A stretch of 64,000 nt of DNA, taken from positions 204,016 to 268,015 of the forward strand of contig NZ_BBUZ01000027.1 in the NCBI RefSeq assembly GCF_001417735.1. Reading direction: 5' to 3'. A program made the position numbers and the translations under genes. Source of the DNA: Streptomyces sp. NBRC 110028 (GTDB lineage Bacteria; Actinomycetota; Actinomycetes; Streptomycetales; Streptomycetaceae). The notes under the pieces are model-generated. The model was not told where the DNA came from. It made no database searches and worked only from the letters and a program-made list of their open reading frames with translations. Shown piece after piece: positions 32,595-41,710 of this stretch. The stretch's first letter is position 1, and the number at the start of each line of letters is the position of its first letter.

Positions 32595-33589
32595 CGGGCC
32601 ACCGCCACCACGTGGTGCAGCGGCTCGCCCGCGGCCAGCCGGCCGATGTTGGCGGCGATGTCGGCGGCGCGGCCGATGAAGGTCTGGCGGGTGAGGCCGG
32701 AGGAATGCGGTGTCATCAGCACGTTGTCCAGCGTCTCGAAGGGATGCTTGCTCGGGGCGCCGGTGTGTCCGTTCGTCGGGTACCGGTACCAGACGTCGAG
32801 CGCGGCGGCCCCGATGGTGTGCGCGCGCAAGCTCCGGTACAGCGCGTCCTCGTCCACGACGGGACCGCGTCCGACATGGACCAGCACCGAGGACGGGCCC
32901 ATCCGGGACAGCTCGGCCTCGCCGATGAGCCCGGTGGTCTCCGGGGTGAGCGGCGCCGACACCACGACCACGTCGGAGGCGTCCAGCAGCGCGCCGAGGT
33001 CGTCGTTGGCCCCGGCCCACACCAGCCCCTCGGCCGCCGCGTCCACCTCTCCGCGCCGGGTGACCGCCACCCCGCGCGCGCCGAAGGCCCGGAACCGCTG
33101 CCAGCAGCGGGCACCGATGTGGCCGAAGCCGACGAAGCCGACGGTGGCCGCGGACAGCGAGTCCATCCAGGGGGAGCGCGGATCGTGTGCGGGGGAGTCC
33201 CACACCGCGTGGCGCAGCGCCCGGTGCTGGCGCAGAAAGCCGCGGCGCAGCAGGATCGCGGACGATACGGCGTACTCGGCGATCGAGTCCTCGTGGTGGA
33301 AGGTGTTGGCCACCTGGGTGCCGGGCGGCAGCGCCGTCAGGTCGATCTTGTCCGTCCCCGCACCGGCCGTGTGGACCAGCCGCAGCCGGGTGGCGAGGGC
33401 GGCCGTCCGGGCGGTGCACTGCCCCGCCACCAGCACCTCCGCGTGGCCCACCACGGCCTCGACCGCCTCCGCGTCCCGGGGGTCGGGCCAGTGGGTGACC
33501 GTACCCGCCGGAAGGGCGGCCTCGAACGCGTCGCGCAGCGGACGCAGATTGGCGTCGGCGACCACCACGGTCAGCGGCTCGGCCGTCAT
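32591..33589 (-). CDS. D-isomer-specific 2-hydroxyacid dehydrogenase
   Basis: 332 residues. NAD loop GFVGFGHIGARCWQRFRAFGA, catalytic Arg in VHVGRGPVVDEDAL, and the Glu/His region NVLMTPHSSGLT. Substrate unknown; in this operon it may act on a keto- or hydroxy-acid from uronate breakdown. Overlaps both neighbours by ATGA, so it is firmly part of the operon behind the LacI gene. Confidence 0.88.
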   Translation of the reverse strand: MTAEPLTVVVADANLRPLRDAFEAALPAGTVTHWPDPRDAEAVEAVVGHAEVLVAGQCTARTAALATRLRLVHTAGAGTDKIDLTALPPGTQVANTFHHEDSIAEYAVSSAILLRRGFLRQHRALRHAVWDSPAHDPRSPWMDSLSAATVGFVGFGHIGARCWQRFRAFGARGVAVTRRGEVDAAAEGLVWAGANDDLGALLDASDVVVVSAPLTPETTGLIGEAELSRMGPSSVLVHVGRGPVVDEDALYRSLRAHTIGAAALDVWYRYPTNGHTGAPSKHPFETLDNVLMTPHSSGLTRQTFIGRAADIAANIGRLAAGEPLHHVVAVAR

Positions 33590-34617
33590 GGGGTGTCCTT
33601 CCCCGCCGCCACCGCGGCCCTCTCCGGGAGGGAGTGCGCCGGGCCGGTGGACCCGCGCACGATGAGCTGGGTGGGCAGCCGCAGGGTGCGCGGGGTCTGC
33701 CGTTCGCCGCCGAGGATCTGTCCCAGCAGCTCGTGGCCGAGCGCACCGGCCCGGGCCATCGGCACCGCGATGCTGGTCAGGGACGGCTGCGCCACGTCGG
33801 CGAACGGGATGTCGTCGACCCCGACGACGCTCAGCCGCTCGGGCACGCTCAGCCCCAGCGCCCGCGCCCCGGCGATCACGCCCAGGGCCATCAGGTCGTT
33901 GTGCGCGATCACGGCGGACGCTCCCGATGCCATGACGCTCGCCGCGGCGGCCTTCCCGCCCGCCGCCGTCTCGGCCTGCCAGCCCAACAACTCCAGCTCC
34001 AGCCCGGCCCGTTCGGTCTCGGCGCGGATCAGCGCGACCCGGTGGGAGTTGGACCAGGAGCGCTGCATGCCCTGGACGTAGGCGATCCGCCGGTGGCCGA
34101 GCGCGGCCAGGTATTCCACGGCCTGGCGCAGCCCGTGGGCGGCGTCGGCGATCACGCAGTCGGCGCCGGCCGTCTCACGGTTGACCAGGACGACGGGTGT
34201 CCGTCCGCACAGGTCGAGGACTTCGTCCGCGTCCAGCCGGGGCGAGCACACGATCAGGCCGTCGACCTGCCCCGTCAGGTGCGCGATCACCTCGCGCTCA
34301 CGGCCCGGGTCGAGATCGGTGTCGGCGAGGACGACGGTCTGCCGGCGGCGCCAGCCCTCGCCCTGCGCGGCCTTCACGAACGATCCGAAGACGGGGTTGG
34401 CGATGTCGGGGACGACGACGGCGACGGTGGCGGTCTCCGCGCCGGTGGGGGCCTCGGCGGCACGGGCCACTGGCGGTTCGTATCCCAGCTCTTGTGCAAC
34501 CGTCAGCACCTTGCGCAAGGTCCGCGGTCCGAGCCGGTCCGGGTTGCTGAAGGCCCGGGAGGCCGTGGAGAGCGCCACATTGGCGCTTTTGGCGACGTCG
34601 GTGAGGGTGGGGGCCAT
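33586..34617 (-). CDS. LacI-family regulator of the hexuronate operon
   Basis: 343 residues. HTH LTDVAKSANVALSTASRAFSNPDRLG (residues 4-29) and hinge, then a periplasmic-binding-protein-like domain (VAVVVPDIANPVFGSFVKAAQ, VIAHNDLMALGVI, LSVVGVDDIPFADVAQPSLTSIAVPM). First gene of the operon and overlapping the next by ATGA, so it probably autoregulates. The upstream promoter has a perfect TTGACA overlapped by repeated TTGCC/GGCAA half-sites. Confidence 0.92.
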   Translation of the reverse strand: MAPTLTDVAKSANVALSTASRAFSNPDRLGPRTLRKVLTVAQELGYEPPVARAAEAPTGAETATVAVVVPDIANPVFGSFVKAAQGEGWRRRQTVVLADTDLDPGREREVIAHLTGQVDGLIVCSPRLDADEVLDLCGRTPVVLVNRETAGADCVIADAAHGLRQAVEYLAALGHRRIAYVQGMQRSWSNSHRVALIRAETERAGLELELLGWQAETAAGGKAAAASVMASGASAVIAHNDLMALGVIAGARALGLSVPERLSVVGVDDIPFADVAQPSLTSIAVPMARAGALGHELLGQILGGERQTPRTLRLPTQLIVRGSTGPAHSLPERAAVAAGKDTP

Positions 34618-34691
34618 GGCGGCCCGCTACCGGTGGGAGGAGGGGGTGCGGGTGAACGACATAGTGCATGGTGTTCACCACCCGGCAACCT

Positions 34692-34719
34692 TGTCAACGC
34701 TTGCCGAAACATTGGCAAG
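34692..34719 (-). promoter_or_regulatory. LacI-operon promoter -35 and operator-like inverted repeat
   Basis: On the minus strand TTGACA (34697-34692) is a consensus -35; a CACCAT at an 18-base spacing could be the -10. An inverted repeat CTTGCC-N8-GGCAAG covers 34700-34719, with a further GGCAA half-site at 34684. These fit LacI binding over the promoter. Confidence 0.5.
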
Positions 34720-34758
34720 GCCCCGGTCCGGTGGGCCGAAGCGCACCGGACCGGGGCC
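34719..34758 (-). terminator. Terminator of pyruvate carboxylase gene
   Basis: Perfect 15-base stem GGCCCCGGTCCGGTG / CACCGGACCGGGGCC, loop of ten bases, beginning 15 bases beyond the pyc stop. It insulates the LacI operon from pyc, and its distal arm touches the LacI operator region. Confidence 0.8.
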
Positions 34759-34772
34759 GAGAGGCGTGGCCG

Positions 34773-37700
34773 TCAGCCGAGGTCGACCAGCAGGTCACCG
34801 CCCTCCACCTGCTGGATGGCGTTGATGGCCACCCGGGAGACCCGGCCGGACTTCGGCGCGGCGATGGTGGCCTCCATCTTCATCGCCTCGATGGTCGCCA
34901 CGGTGGCACCCGCCTCGACCTGGTCGCCCTCGGCGACGGTCAGCGTCACCACTCCGGCGAACGGCGCGGCCACATGGCCCGGGTTGCTCTTGTCGGCCTT
35001 CTCGGTGGCCGGGATGTCGGAGGCCGCGGAGGTGTCCCGGACCTGGATCGGGCGCAGCTGGCCGTTCAGGGTGGACATCACCGTCCGCATGCCGCGCTCG
35101 TCGGCCTCGCCGATGGCCTCCAGCTCGATGAGCAGCCGCACCCCGGGCTCCAGGTCCACGGTGTACTCCTTCCCCGGGCGGATCCCGTAGAAGAAGTCCT
35201 TGCTGTCCAGCACGCTGGTGTCGCCGAACGTCTCCCGGTGGGCCTCGAACTCCTTCGTCGGGCCGGGGAACAGCAGCCGGTTCAGGGTCGTGCGGCGGTC
35301 GTCGGCGAGCTGCCGCCGGTCCTCGGCGGACAGCTCCTCCGTCGTCGGCCTGGCCTCCGCGCGGCCCTCCAGCGCCTTGGTGCGGAAGGGCTCCGGCCAG
35401 CCGCCGGGCGGGCTGCCCAGCTCGCCGCGCAGGAAGCCGATGACCGAGTCCGGGATGTCGAACTTGTTGGGCTCGGCCTTGAAGTCCTCCGGCGACACCC
35501 CGGCCCCCACCAGGTGCAGCGCGAGGTCGCCGACGACCTTGGAGGAGGGGGTGACCTTCACCAGGTGGCCGAGCATGCGGTCGGCGGCGGCGTACATCGC
35601 CTCGATGTCCTCGAAGCGGTCGCCGAGGCCGAGCGCGATGGCCTGGGTGCGCAGGTTGGACAGCTGGCCGCCGGGGATCTCGTGGTGGTAGACGCGCCCG
35701 GTCGGCGAGGCGAGACCCGCCTCGAACGGTGCGTAGACCTTGCGCACGCTCTCCCAGTACGGCTCCAGCCCGCCGATCGCCTCCAGGTCGAGGCCGGTGG
35801 GCCGGTCGGAGTGGTCGGTGGCGGCCACGATCGCCGACAGCGAGGGCTGTGAGGTGGTGCCCGCCATGGACGCCACCGCCCCGTCCACCGCGTCCGCCCC
35901 GGCCTGGATCGCGGCCAGATACGTGGCGAGCTGGCCGCCCGCGGTGTCATGGGTGTGGATGTGCACCGGCAGGTCGAACTCCCGGCGCAGCGCGGACACC
36001 AGCTTCGCGGCGGCCGGGGCGCGCAGCAGCCCCGCCATGTCCTTGATGGCCAGCACATGCGCGCCCGCGTCCACGATCTGCTCGGCGAGCCGCAGATAGT
36101 AGTCCAGGGTGTACAGCTTCTCCGACGGATCGGACAGATCGCTGGTGTAGCACAGCGCCACTTCGGCGACCGCGCTGCCGGTGCCCCGTACCGCCTCGAT
36201 GGCGGGGCGCATCTGCCCGATGTCGTTGAGCGCGTCGAAGATCCGGAAGATGTCGATGCCGGTGGCGGTGGCCTCCTGTACGAAGGCGTCCGTGACCTCG
36301 GTCGGGTACGGGGTGTACCCGACGGTGTTGCGGCCGCGCAGCAGCATCTGCAGACAGATGTTGGGCACCGCCTCGCGCAGCGCGGCCAGCCGCTCCCAGG
36401 GGTCCTCGGCGAGGAACCGCAGTGCCACGTCGTAGGTGGCGCCGCCCCAGCACTCCAGCGACAGCAGTTCCGGCACGGTGTGCGCCACCGCCGGGGCCAC
36501 CGCGAGGAGGTCCTTGGTGCGCACGCGGGTGGCCAGCAGCGACTGGTGTGCGTCCCGGAAGGTGGTGTCGGTGACCCCGATCCGCGGCGACTCGCGCAGC
36601 CACCGTGCGAAACCCTCCGGGCCCAGCTCGGTGAGGGTCTGCTTGGACCCGGCGGGCGGCGCCCCGTCGGGCACCGGCGGCAGCTTCCCGGCCGCGTCGA
36701 TCAGTTGGGGCCGCGGGCCGTGCGGCTTGTTGACCGTGACGTCGGCGAGATAGGTGAGCAGCTTGGTGCCGCGGTCGGCGGAGTGGCGCGCGGTCAGCAG
36801 ATGCGGCCGCTGCTCGATGAACGAGGTGGTGACCCTGCCGGCCTGGAAGTCCGGATCGTCCAGCACGGCCTGGAGGAACGGAACGTTGGTGGACACCCCG
36901 CGGATACGGAACTCCGCCACCGCCCGCCGGGCCCGCCCGATGGCATGGCTGAAGTCGCGGCCCCGGCAGGTCAGCTTCACCAGCATCGAGTCGAAGTGGG
37001 CGCTGATCTCGGCGCCGGCGTGGGTGGTGCCGCCGTCGAGGCGGATGCCCGAGCCGCCCGGCGAGCGGTAGGCGCTGATCATGCCGATGTCCGGGCGGAA
37101 GCCGTTGGCCGGGTCCTCGGTGGTGATCCGGCACTGCAGGGCGGCGCCACGCAGATAGACGGTGTCCTGCGACAGGCCGAGGCCGGGCAGGGTCTCCCCG
37201 CTCGCGATCCGCATCTGCGACTGGACGAGGTCGACATCGGTGATCTCCTCGGTCACCGTGTGCTCGACCTGGATCCGCGGGTTCATCTCGATGAAGACAT
37301 GGTTGCCGTCGCGGTCCAGCAGGAATTCCACGGTGCCCGCGTTGCGGTAGCCGATCTGCCGGGCGAACTTCACCGCGTCCCCGCAGATGCGTGCCCGCAG
37401 TTCCGGGCCGAGGTGTGGCGCGGGCGCCATCTCGATGACCTTCTGGTGGCGGCGCTGCAGCGAACAGTCCCGTTCGAACAGGTGCATGACATTACCCTCG
37501 GCGTCGGCGAGGATCTGCACCTCGATATGGCGGGGCTCGACGACCGCCTTCTCCAGGAAGACCGTCGGGTCCCCGAACGCCGACTCGGCCTCGCGGGCCG
37601 CCGCCTCGATCGACTCGCGCAGCAGCCGGGGCTCCTCGACCCGCCGCATCCCGCGCCCGCCACCGCCCGCGACGGCCTTGACGAACACCGGGAAGCCCAG

Positions 37701-38150
37701 CTCTTCCGCCGCCCGCACCAGCTCGTCCACATCCGAGGAGGGTTCCGAGGAGCCGAGCACCGGCACCCCCGCCGCCCGGGCCGCGGCCACCGCCCGCGCC
37801 TTGTTGCCGGTCAGCTCCAGGATGTCCGCGCTCGGGCCGATGAAGGTGATCCCCGCCTCCTCGCACGCCCGTGCGAGGTCGGGGTTCTCGGACAGGAACC
37901 CGTAGCCGGGGTACACGGCGTCGGCACCGGCCTGCCGCGCCGCGCGGACGATCTCCTCCACGGACAGATAGGCCCGCACGGGATGGCCCGGCTCACCGAT
38001 CTCATACGCCTCATCGGCCTTGAGCCGGTGCAGCGAGTTGCGGTCCTCGTGGGGGAACACCGCGACGGTTCTCGCCCCCAGTTCATAGCCGGCGCGGAAC
38101 GCCCGAATGGCGATTTCTCCACGGTTGGCGACCAGCACCTTGCGGAACAT
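34773..38150 (-). CDS. pyc: Pyruvate carboxylase
   Basis: 1125 residues from ATG 38150 (GGAAGGGA upstream). Domains in order: biotin carboxylase (FRKVLVANRGEIAIRAF, ATP loop AVAGGGGRGMR, EMNPRIQVEHTVTEE) to about residue 460; carboxyltransferase (RDAHQSLLATRVRT, ECWGGATYDVALRFL, VHIHTHDTAGGQLATY) to about 1000; C-terminal biotinyl domain with the biotin lysine K1091 in EAMKME. Anaplerotic carboxylation of pyruvate to oxaloacetate. Monocistronic, ending in a strong hairpin. Confidence 0.97.
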   Translation of the reverse strand: MFRKVLVANRGEIAIRAFRAGYELGARTVAVFPHEDRNSLHRLKADEAYEIGEPGHPVRAYLSVEEIVRAARQAGADAVYPGYGFLSENPDLARACEEAGITFIGPSADILELTGNKARAVAAARAAGVPVLGSSEPSSDVDELVRAAEELGFPVFVKAVAGGGGRGMRRVEEPRLLRESIEAAAREAESAFGDPTVFLEKAVVEPRHIEVQILADAEGNVMHLFERDCSLQRRHQKVIEMAPAPHLGPELRARICGDAVKFARQIGYRNAGTVEFLLDRDGNHVFIEMNPRIQVEHTVTEEITDVDLVQSQMRIASGETLPGLGLSQDTVYLRGAALQCRITTEDPANGFRPDIGMISAYRSPGGSGIRLDGGTTHAGAEISAHFDSMLVKLTCRGRDFSHAIGRARRAVAEFRIRGVSTNVPFLQAVLDDPDFQAGRVTTSFIEQRPHLLTARHSADRGTKLLTYLADVTVNKPHGPRPQLIDAAGKLPPVPDGAPPAGSKQTLTELGPEGFARWLRESPRIGVTDTTFRDAHQSLLATRVRTKDLLAVAPAVAHTVPELLSLECWGGATYDVALRFLAEDPWERLAALREAVPNICLQMLLRGRNTVGYTPYPTEVTDAFVQEATATGIDIFRIFDALNDIGQMRPAIEAVRGTGSAVAEVALCYTSDLSDPSEKLYTLDYYLRLAEQIVDAGAHVLAIKDMAGLLRAPAAAKLVSALRREFDLPVHIHTHDTAGGQLATYLAAIQAGADAVDGAVASMAGTTSQPSLSAIVAATDHSDRPTGLDLEAIGGLEPYWESVRKVYAPFEAGLASPTGRVYHHEIPGGQLSNLRTQAIALGLGDRFEDIEAMYAAADRMLGHLVKVTPSSKVVGDLALHLVGAGVSPEDFKAEPNKFDIPDSVIGFLRGELGSPPGGWPEPFRTKALEGRAEARPTTEELSAEDRRQLADDRRTTLNRLLFPGPTKEFEAHRETFGDTSVLDSKDFFYGIRPGKEYTVDLEPGVRLLIELEAIGEADERGMRTVMSTLNGQLRPIQVRDTSAASDIPATEKADKSNPGHVAAPFAGVVTLTVAEGDQVEAGATVATIEAMKMEATIAAPKSGRVSRVAINAIQQVEGGDLLVDLG

Positions 38151-38319
38151 GTCCCATCCCTTCCTACTGCCCGGTACGAACACAGCCTGCTCGCGACACT
38201 ACTGCTGCCCCGCACGCCGGAGGGCACCCTTGTGATCCAGTTCGCACCTCGGGCATGGTGCCCAGGGGACCGAACGGCGTTCCCCGGAAAGTCCGCAGGC
38301 CGCTCCGAGGAGGACCATC

Positions 38320-39522
38320 GTGAGTGCCCCGTCGTCCGCGCCCCACCAGGCCCCGCCGTACCCCCGGCAGCGCGCCAACTACGTCGACCCCCCGCCCGCA
38401 CTCGTCACCGGGCCCGCCGTCAGCCCGCTCCGCTTCGTCGGCGGCAGTACGGGATGGCTCGTCACCGGATACCACGAGGCCCGCGAGGTGCTGCGGGACC
38501 CGCGCTTCAGCGCCGAGCGGTGGCGCGGTGACGACACGGTGCGGCCCATCTCGCAGACCGTCCGGGAGAACCACGGCAACGGTCCGGGGTCGTTTCTGGC
38601 CATGGACGCTCCCGAACACAGTCACTATCGCGGGTTACTCACCCGCTACTTCACGGTACGGCGGATGCGCGCCCTCGAACCCCGGATCGACGGCATCGTC
38701 ACCGATTGCCTCGACGCCCTTCAGGCCGCGGGGAAACCGGCCGACCTGGTGGAACACTTCGCGCTGCCGGTCCCCTCGCTGGTGATCTGCGAAATGCTCG
38801 GCGTGCCCTACGCGGAGCGCGCGACATTCCAGCGGGCCAGCGCGCAGATCCTGGTCCAGGACCAGACGGGCGGCCAGTTCGACCAGGGGATGCGTACGAT
38901 CACCGGATTCCTCGGCGAACTGACCGCCGGCAAGCGGCGCGCTCCCCGGGACGACCTGATCTCGTATCTCACCTCCGTCGGCGAGCTGTCCGACGTCGAG
39001 ATCGTCAACATGGCGGCGCTGCTGCTCGTCGCGGGCCATGAGACCACCACCAACATGCTCTCCCTCGGCACCTTCACCCTGCTGCGGAACCCCGAGCAGA
39101 TGCGACGGCTGCGCGAGGACGACGCGCTGGTGCCCGGCGCGGTCGAGGAACTGCTGCGCTATCTGAGCATTGTCAACGCCTTCCCGGTCCGGATCGCGCT
39201 GGAGGACGTCGAGGTCGGTGGCGTCACCATCACGGCGGGCCAGAGCGTGGCGGTCTCCGTCCCGGCCGCGAACCGGGACCCCGCCCTGGTGGACGAGCCC
39301 CACACGCTCGACGTCGCCCGCCCCCGCAGCAGCCACCTCGCGTTCGGATACGGCATCCATCAGTGCCTCGGCCAGAACCTGGCCCGGATCGAGTTGGCGG
39401 CGGGCTACCGCGGACTGCTCGGCCGGTTCCCGGACCTCGCGCTCGCGGTGGCGCCGGAGGAGGTGCCGATGCGCAGCGACATGGTCATCTACGGTGCCCA
39501 TGAACTGCCCGTCACCTGGTGA
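38320..39522 (+). CDS. Cytochrome P450, CYP105-like
   Basis: 400 residues from GTG 38320 with GAGGAGGAC upstream. I-helix AGHETTTNML, ExxR motif EELLRY, heme loop FGYGIHQCLGQ with Cys349; PVPSLVICEMLGVPYAER recalls CYP105 and the P450 at 6484-7710. A TTA codon at 38635-38637 (codon 106) suggests bldA dependence. No ferredoxin gene follows, so it must borrow a redox partner. Next gene is an XRE-cupin regulator 58 bases on. Confidence 0.93.
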   Translation: MSAPSSAPHQAPPYPRQRANYVDPPPALVTGPAVSPLRFVGGSTGWLVTGYHEAREVLRDPRFSAERWRGDDTVRPISQTVRENHGNGPGSFLAMDAPEHSHYRGLLTRYFTVRRMRALEPRIDGIVTDCLDALQAAGKPADLVEHFALPVPSLVICEMLGVPYAERATFQRASAQILVQDQTGGQFDQGMRTITGFLGELTAGKRRAPRDDLISYLTSVGELSDVEIVNMAALLLVAGHETTTNMLSLGTFTLLRNPEQMRRLREDDALVPGAVEELLRYLSIVNAFPVRIALEDVEVGGVTITAGQSVAVSVPAANRDPALVDEPHTLDVARPRSSHLAFGYGIHQCLGQNLARIELAAGYRGLLGRFPDLALAVAPEEVPMRSDMVIYGAHELPVTW

Positions 39523-39580
39523 ACACCTGGCGCCCGGCCACGCTTGACAAATGTTCTTGCCGTACCGGCACATAGGGTCC

Positions 39581-40174
39581 ATGGCAGATCAGGACATTCC
39601 CGGGGTGCTGAGCGCCGTCGGCCCGCGGCTGCGGGCGCTGCGGCGGGAGCGCGGGGCCACCCTGGCCCAGCTGAGCGAGACCACCGGGATCTCGCTCTCC
39701 ACCCTCTCGCGGCTGGAGTCGGGGCAGCGCAAGCCCTCGTTGGAACTGCTGCTGCCCCTGGCCAAGGCCCACGGCGTCCAGCTGGACGAGCTGGTCGGCG
39801 CGCCGCCCACCGGCGACCCCCGCATCTATCCGCGCCCCTTCACCCGGCACGGGCAGACGTTCGTGCCGCTGACGCGCTATCTCGGTGGGCTGCACGCCTA
39901 CAAGCAGGTCCTGCCCGGCCGGGCGCCGGACGCCGACGCCCGGCCTTCGCAGGCGGTGCACGAGGGCTACGAATGGCTGTACGTGCTCTCGGGCAAGCTG
40001 CGCCTCGCCCTCGGCGAGCACGATCTGACGCTCACCGCGGGCGAGGCGGCCGAGTTCGACACCCGTACGCCCCACGGCTTCGCCAGTGCGAGCGCACAGC
40101 CCGTCGAATTCCTCAGCCTCTTCGGCGCCCAGGGCGAGCGCATGCATGTGCGCGCCCGCCCGTCCGGCGACTGA
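39581..40174 (+). CDS. XRE-family regulator with cupin domain
   Basis: 197 residues from ATG 39581. N-terminal HTH (LRALRRERGATLAQLSETTGISLSTLSRLESGQRKPSLELLLPLAKAHGV, residues 15-64), C-terminal cupin (HEGYEWLYVLSGKLRLALGEHDLTLTAGEAAEFDTRTPHGF). The family senses small metabolites through the cupin. TTGACA at 39544-39549 is a good -35; the presumed -10 leaves a very short or absent leader, and the only SD-like bases (AGGG) sit three bases from the ATG. ATG 39551 would be inside the promoter. Target genes unknown; the upstream P450 is the obvious candidate. Confidence 0.88.
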   Translation: MADQDIPGVLSAVGPRLRALRRERGATLAQLSETTGISLSTLSRLESGQRKPSLELLLPLAKAHGVQLDELVGAPPTGDPRIYPRPFTRHGQTFVPLTRYLGGLHAYKQVLPGRAPDADARPSQAVHEGYEWLYVLSGKLRLALGEHDLTLTAGEAAEFDTRTPHGFASASAQPVEFLSLFGAQGERMHVRARPSGD

Positions 40175-40187
40175 CCCCTTTCCGAGG

Positions 40188-40499
40188 TCACCCGGCGTAG
40201 ACGTCCTCCACGAAGCGGCCCTCGGCCATCAGGCCGTCCAGCCAGCGCTGTGCCGCCGCGTCGTCGGCGCCGAGGGTGTGGGCCACGTACACCGACCGGA
40301 AGGCCTCCCGCACCCCGGGGGCCATCCGGGCGCCGTCGCCGCACACGTACACCTCGGCGCCCCCCTCCAGCAGCCGCCAGATCTCGTCGGCGTCGGCGGC
40401 GACGCGGTGCTGGACGAAGCGATGGCCGTCGACGGGAGCCCGGCTGAACGCCGGGCGCAGGGACACTGCGCCGGCGGCCTCGGCGGCGCGCAGATGTCC
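40188..40499 (-). pseudogene. C-terminal remnant of a CYP102-type P450 reductase
   Basis: About 103 residues reading LRAAEAAGAVSLRPAFSRAP, RFVQHRVAADADEIWRLL, AEVYVCGDGARMAPGVREAF, GLMAEGRFVEDVYAG and a stop at 40188. This is the NADPH-binding C-terminus of P450-BM3-like fusion proteins. The FMN/FAD domains and the heme domain are absent: the frame leaves homology near 40500, where a LuxR fragment on the other strand begins. It cannot function alone and is a deletion stump. Confidence 0.75.
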
Positions 40500-40601
40500 C
40501 GGCAGACCGGCCAGACCGTGGACGGCGTCAACTACCACCTCACCCGGCTCTTCCGGCGTTGGGGCGTCGGCAACCGCGCGGAGCCGGTGGCCCGGGCGTA
40601 A
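40494..40601 (+). pseudogene. C-terminal HTH remnant of a LuxR-family regulator
   Basis: About 35 residues: TGQTVDGVNYHLTRLFRRWGVGNRAEPVARA, then TAA. The pattern TVDGVNYHLTRLFRRWGV.NR is the last half of a LuxR/GerE HTH, with the recognition helix present but the upstream HTH half and the sensory domain missing. It faces the CYP102 stump across a junction near 40500. A 36-codon free-standing gene is unlikely. Confidence 0.6.
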
Positions 40602-40673
40602 GTGCTCGGCGTACCGGCCCCTGGGGTCTGGCCGCCGGAACCCCGCCTGAGGGCACTGTGCACCGGCGGTGGC

Positions 40674-41609
40674 TCAGCCCCGTATCGTCACCCCGTGGTG
40701 TGTACGCAGCCGCCGCAGCTCCCACAGCGACAGCGCGGTCACCGACAGCGGACCGCCGAACACGGCGCACAACTGGGCGGCCACGGGCCCGTTGTCGGGC
40801 AGCCCGTCCGGCAGCACGGTGAAGATCGCGATCAGCCACACCAGCACCCCGGTGAGCACGGGCGGCAGCGCGGCGTGCACATAGGCGGTGTTGAAGGCGC
40901 TGCGCGCGACGTACGCGGAGGACAGGAACAAGAACACCAGCGCCCATGGCAGACCCACCATCAGCGGCAGGCCGACCGCGAACAGCATCACGCCGTGCAG
41001 CCCGTGCAGCAGGGTCGTCTGGCCCACCACATAGGCGAAGGCACCGAAGGCCCCCAGGGTCAGCACATACCAGGCCACTGTCTTGAGCGGGCCGCCCAGC
41101 CGGGAGCGCAGTTCCGGGCGCCGGTGTGCGGGCGCATAGAGGATGAAGCCGAACACGACCAACGGTCCGGCGAGGAGGAGCAGGAACGGAGTCAGGAAGA
41201 GATTGGCGGCACTGTCGGTCGCCGCACCGCTCCAGCCACCGTCCGCCCCGTACACGTAGACGAGCGCCACGGTCGCGAGGACGCCGAGGACGGAGCGGGT
41301 GAGCTGCACTTTGTCGACGAGCTGGTCACGGACCCGCCCGCCGCCCTCCTTGTCGAACAGCCGCTTCGCCACCCGGTTCGCCGAGCGGACCAGCGGGATG
41401 AGCGGCGAGAACAGCCACCACCGGCGCCGGCGCACCGGGGTCGGCCGATACGGGCCCGGCGGCTGCGGCGGCACACCGTACGGGGCGGGCGGCGGTGGTC
41501 CGTAAGGGTTCTGCGGTGGCGGTCCGTAGTACGGATTCTGCGGCGGCGGCCCCCACTGCCCGCCTCCCTGCCCAGGATTGTTCGGCGGCTGCCATCCCCC
41601 CGTAGCCAC
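40674..41609 (-). CDS. Pro/Tyr-rich membrane protein of unknown function
   Basis: 311 residues from GTG 41609 (GGAG upstream). The first 55 residues are Pro/Gly/Tyr/Asn repeats (PPPQNPYYG, PPPQNPYG, PPPAPYG), then an RRRR patch and about seven hydrophobic segments (VLGVLATVALVYVYG, LFLTPFLLLLAGPLVVFGFILYAP and others). Such proline-rich cytoplasmic N-termini are common in actinobacterial envelope proteins. No recognised domain beyond that. Divergent from the hydroxyproline operon, 101 bases apart. Confidence 0.75.
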   Translation of the reverse strand: MATGGWQPPNNPGQGGGQWGPPPQNPYYGPPPQNPYGPPPPAPYGVPPQPPGPYRPTPVRRRRWWLFSPLIPLVRSANRVAKRLFDKEGGGRVRDQLVDKVQLTRSVLGVLATVALVYVYGADGGWSGAATDSAANLFLTPFLLLLAGPLVVFGFILYAPAHRRPELRSRLGGPLKTVAWYVLTLGAFGAFAYVVGQTTLLHGLHGVMLFAVGLPLMVGLPWALVFLFLSSAYVARSAFNTAYVHAALPPVLTGVLVWLIAIFTVLPDGLPDNGPVAAQLCAVFGGPLSVTALSLWELRRLRTHHGVTIRG

Positions 41610-41710
41610 GTGCACTCCTCTCCCTCGATAGGTGCCGTGGCGGCGAATTCTAGCCATACGCCGGGGCCGCACCCTGGCCAGGGACAGTGCAATATGACAT
41701 CCTACCGGCC

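Noticed and set aside
35949..38531. An 860-codon open frame on the plus strand opposite pyruvate carboxylase
   Set aside because: The minus strand encodes a full pyruvate carboxylase with all motifs. The plus-strand translation is low-complexity Gly/Arg/Val/His text with no domain and arises from the GC-rich third positions.
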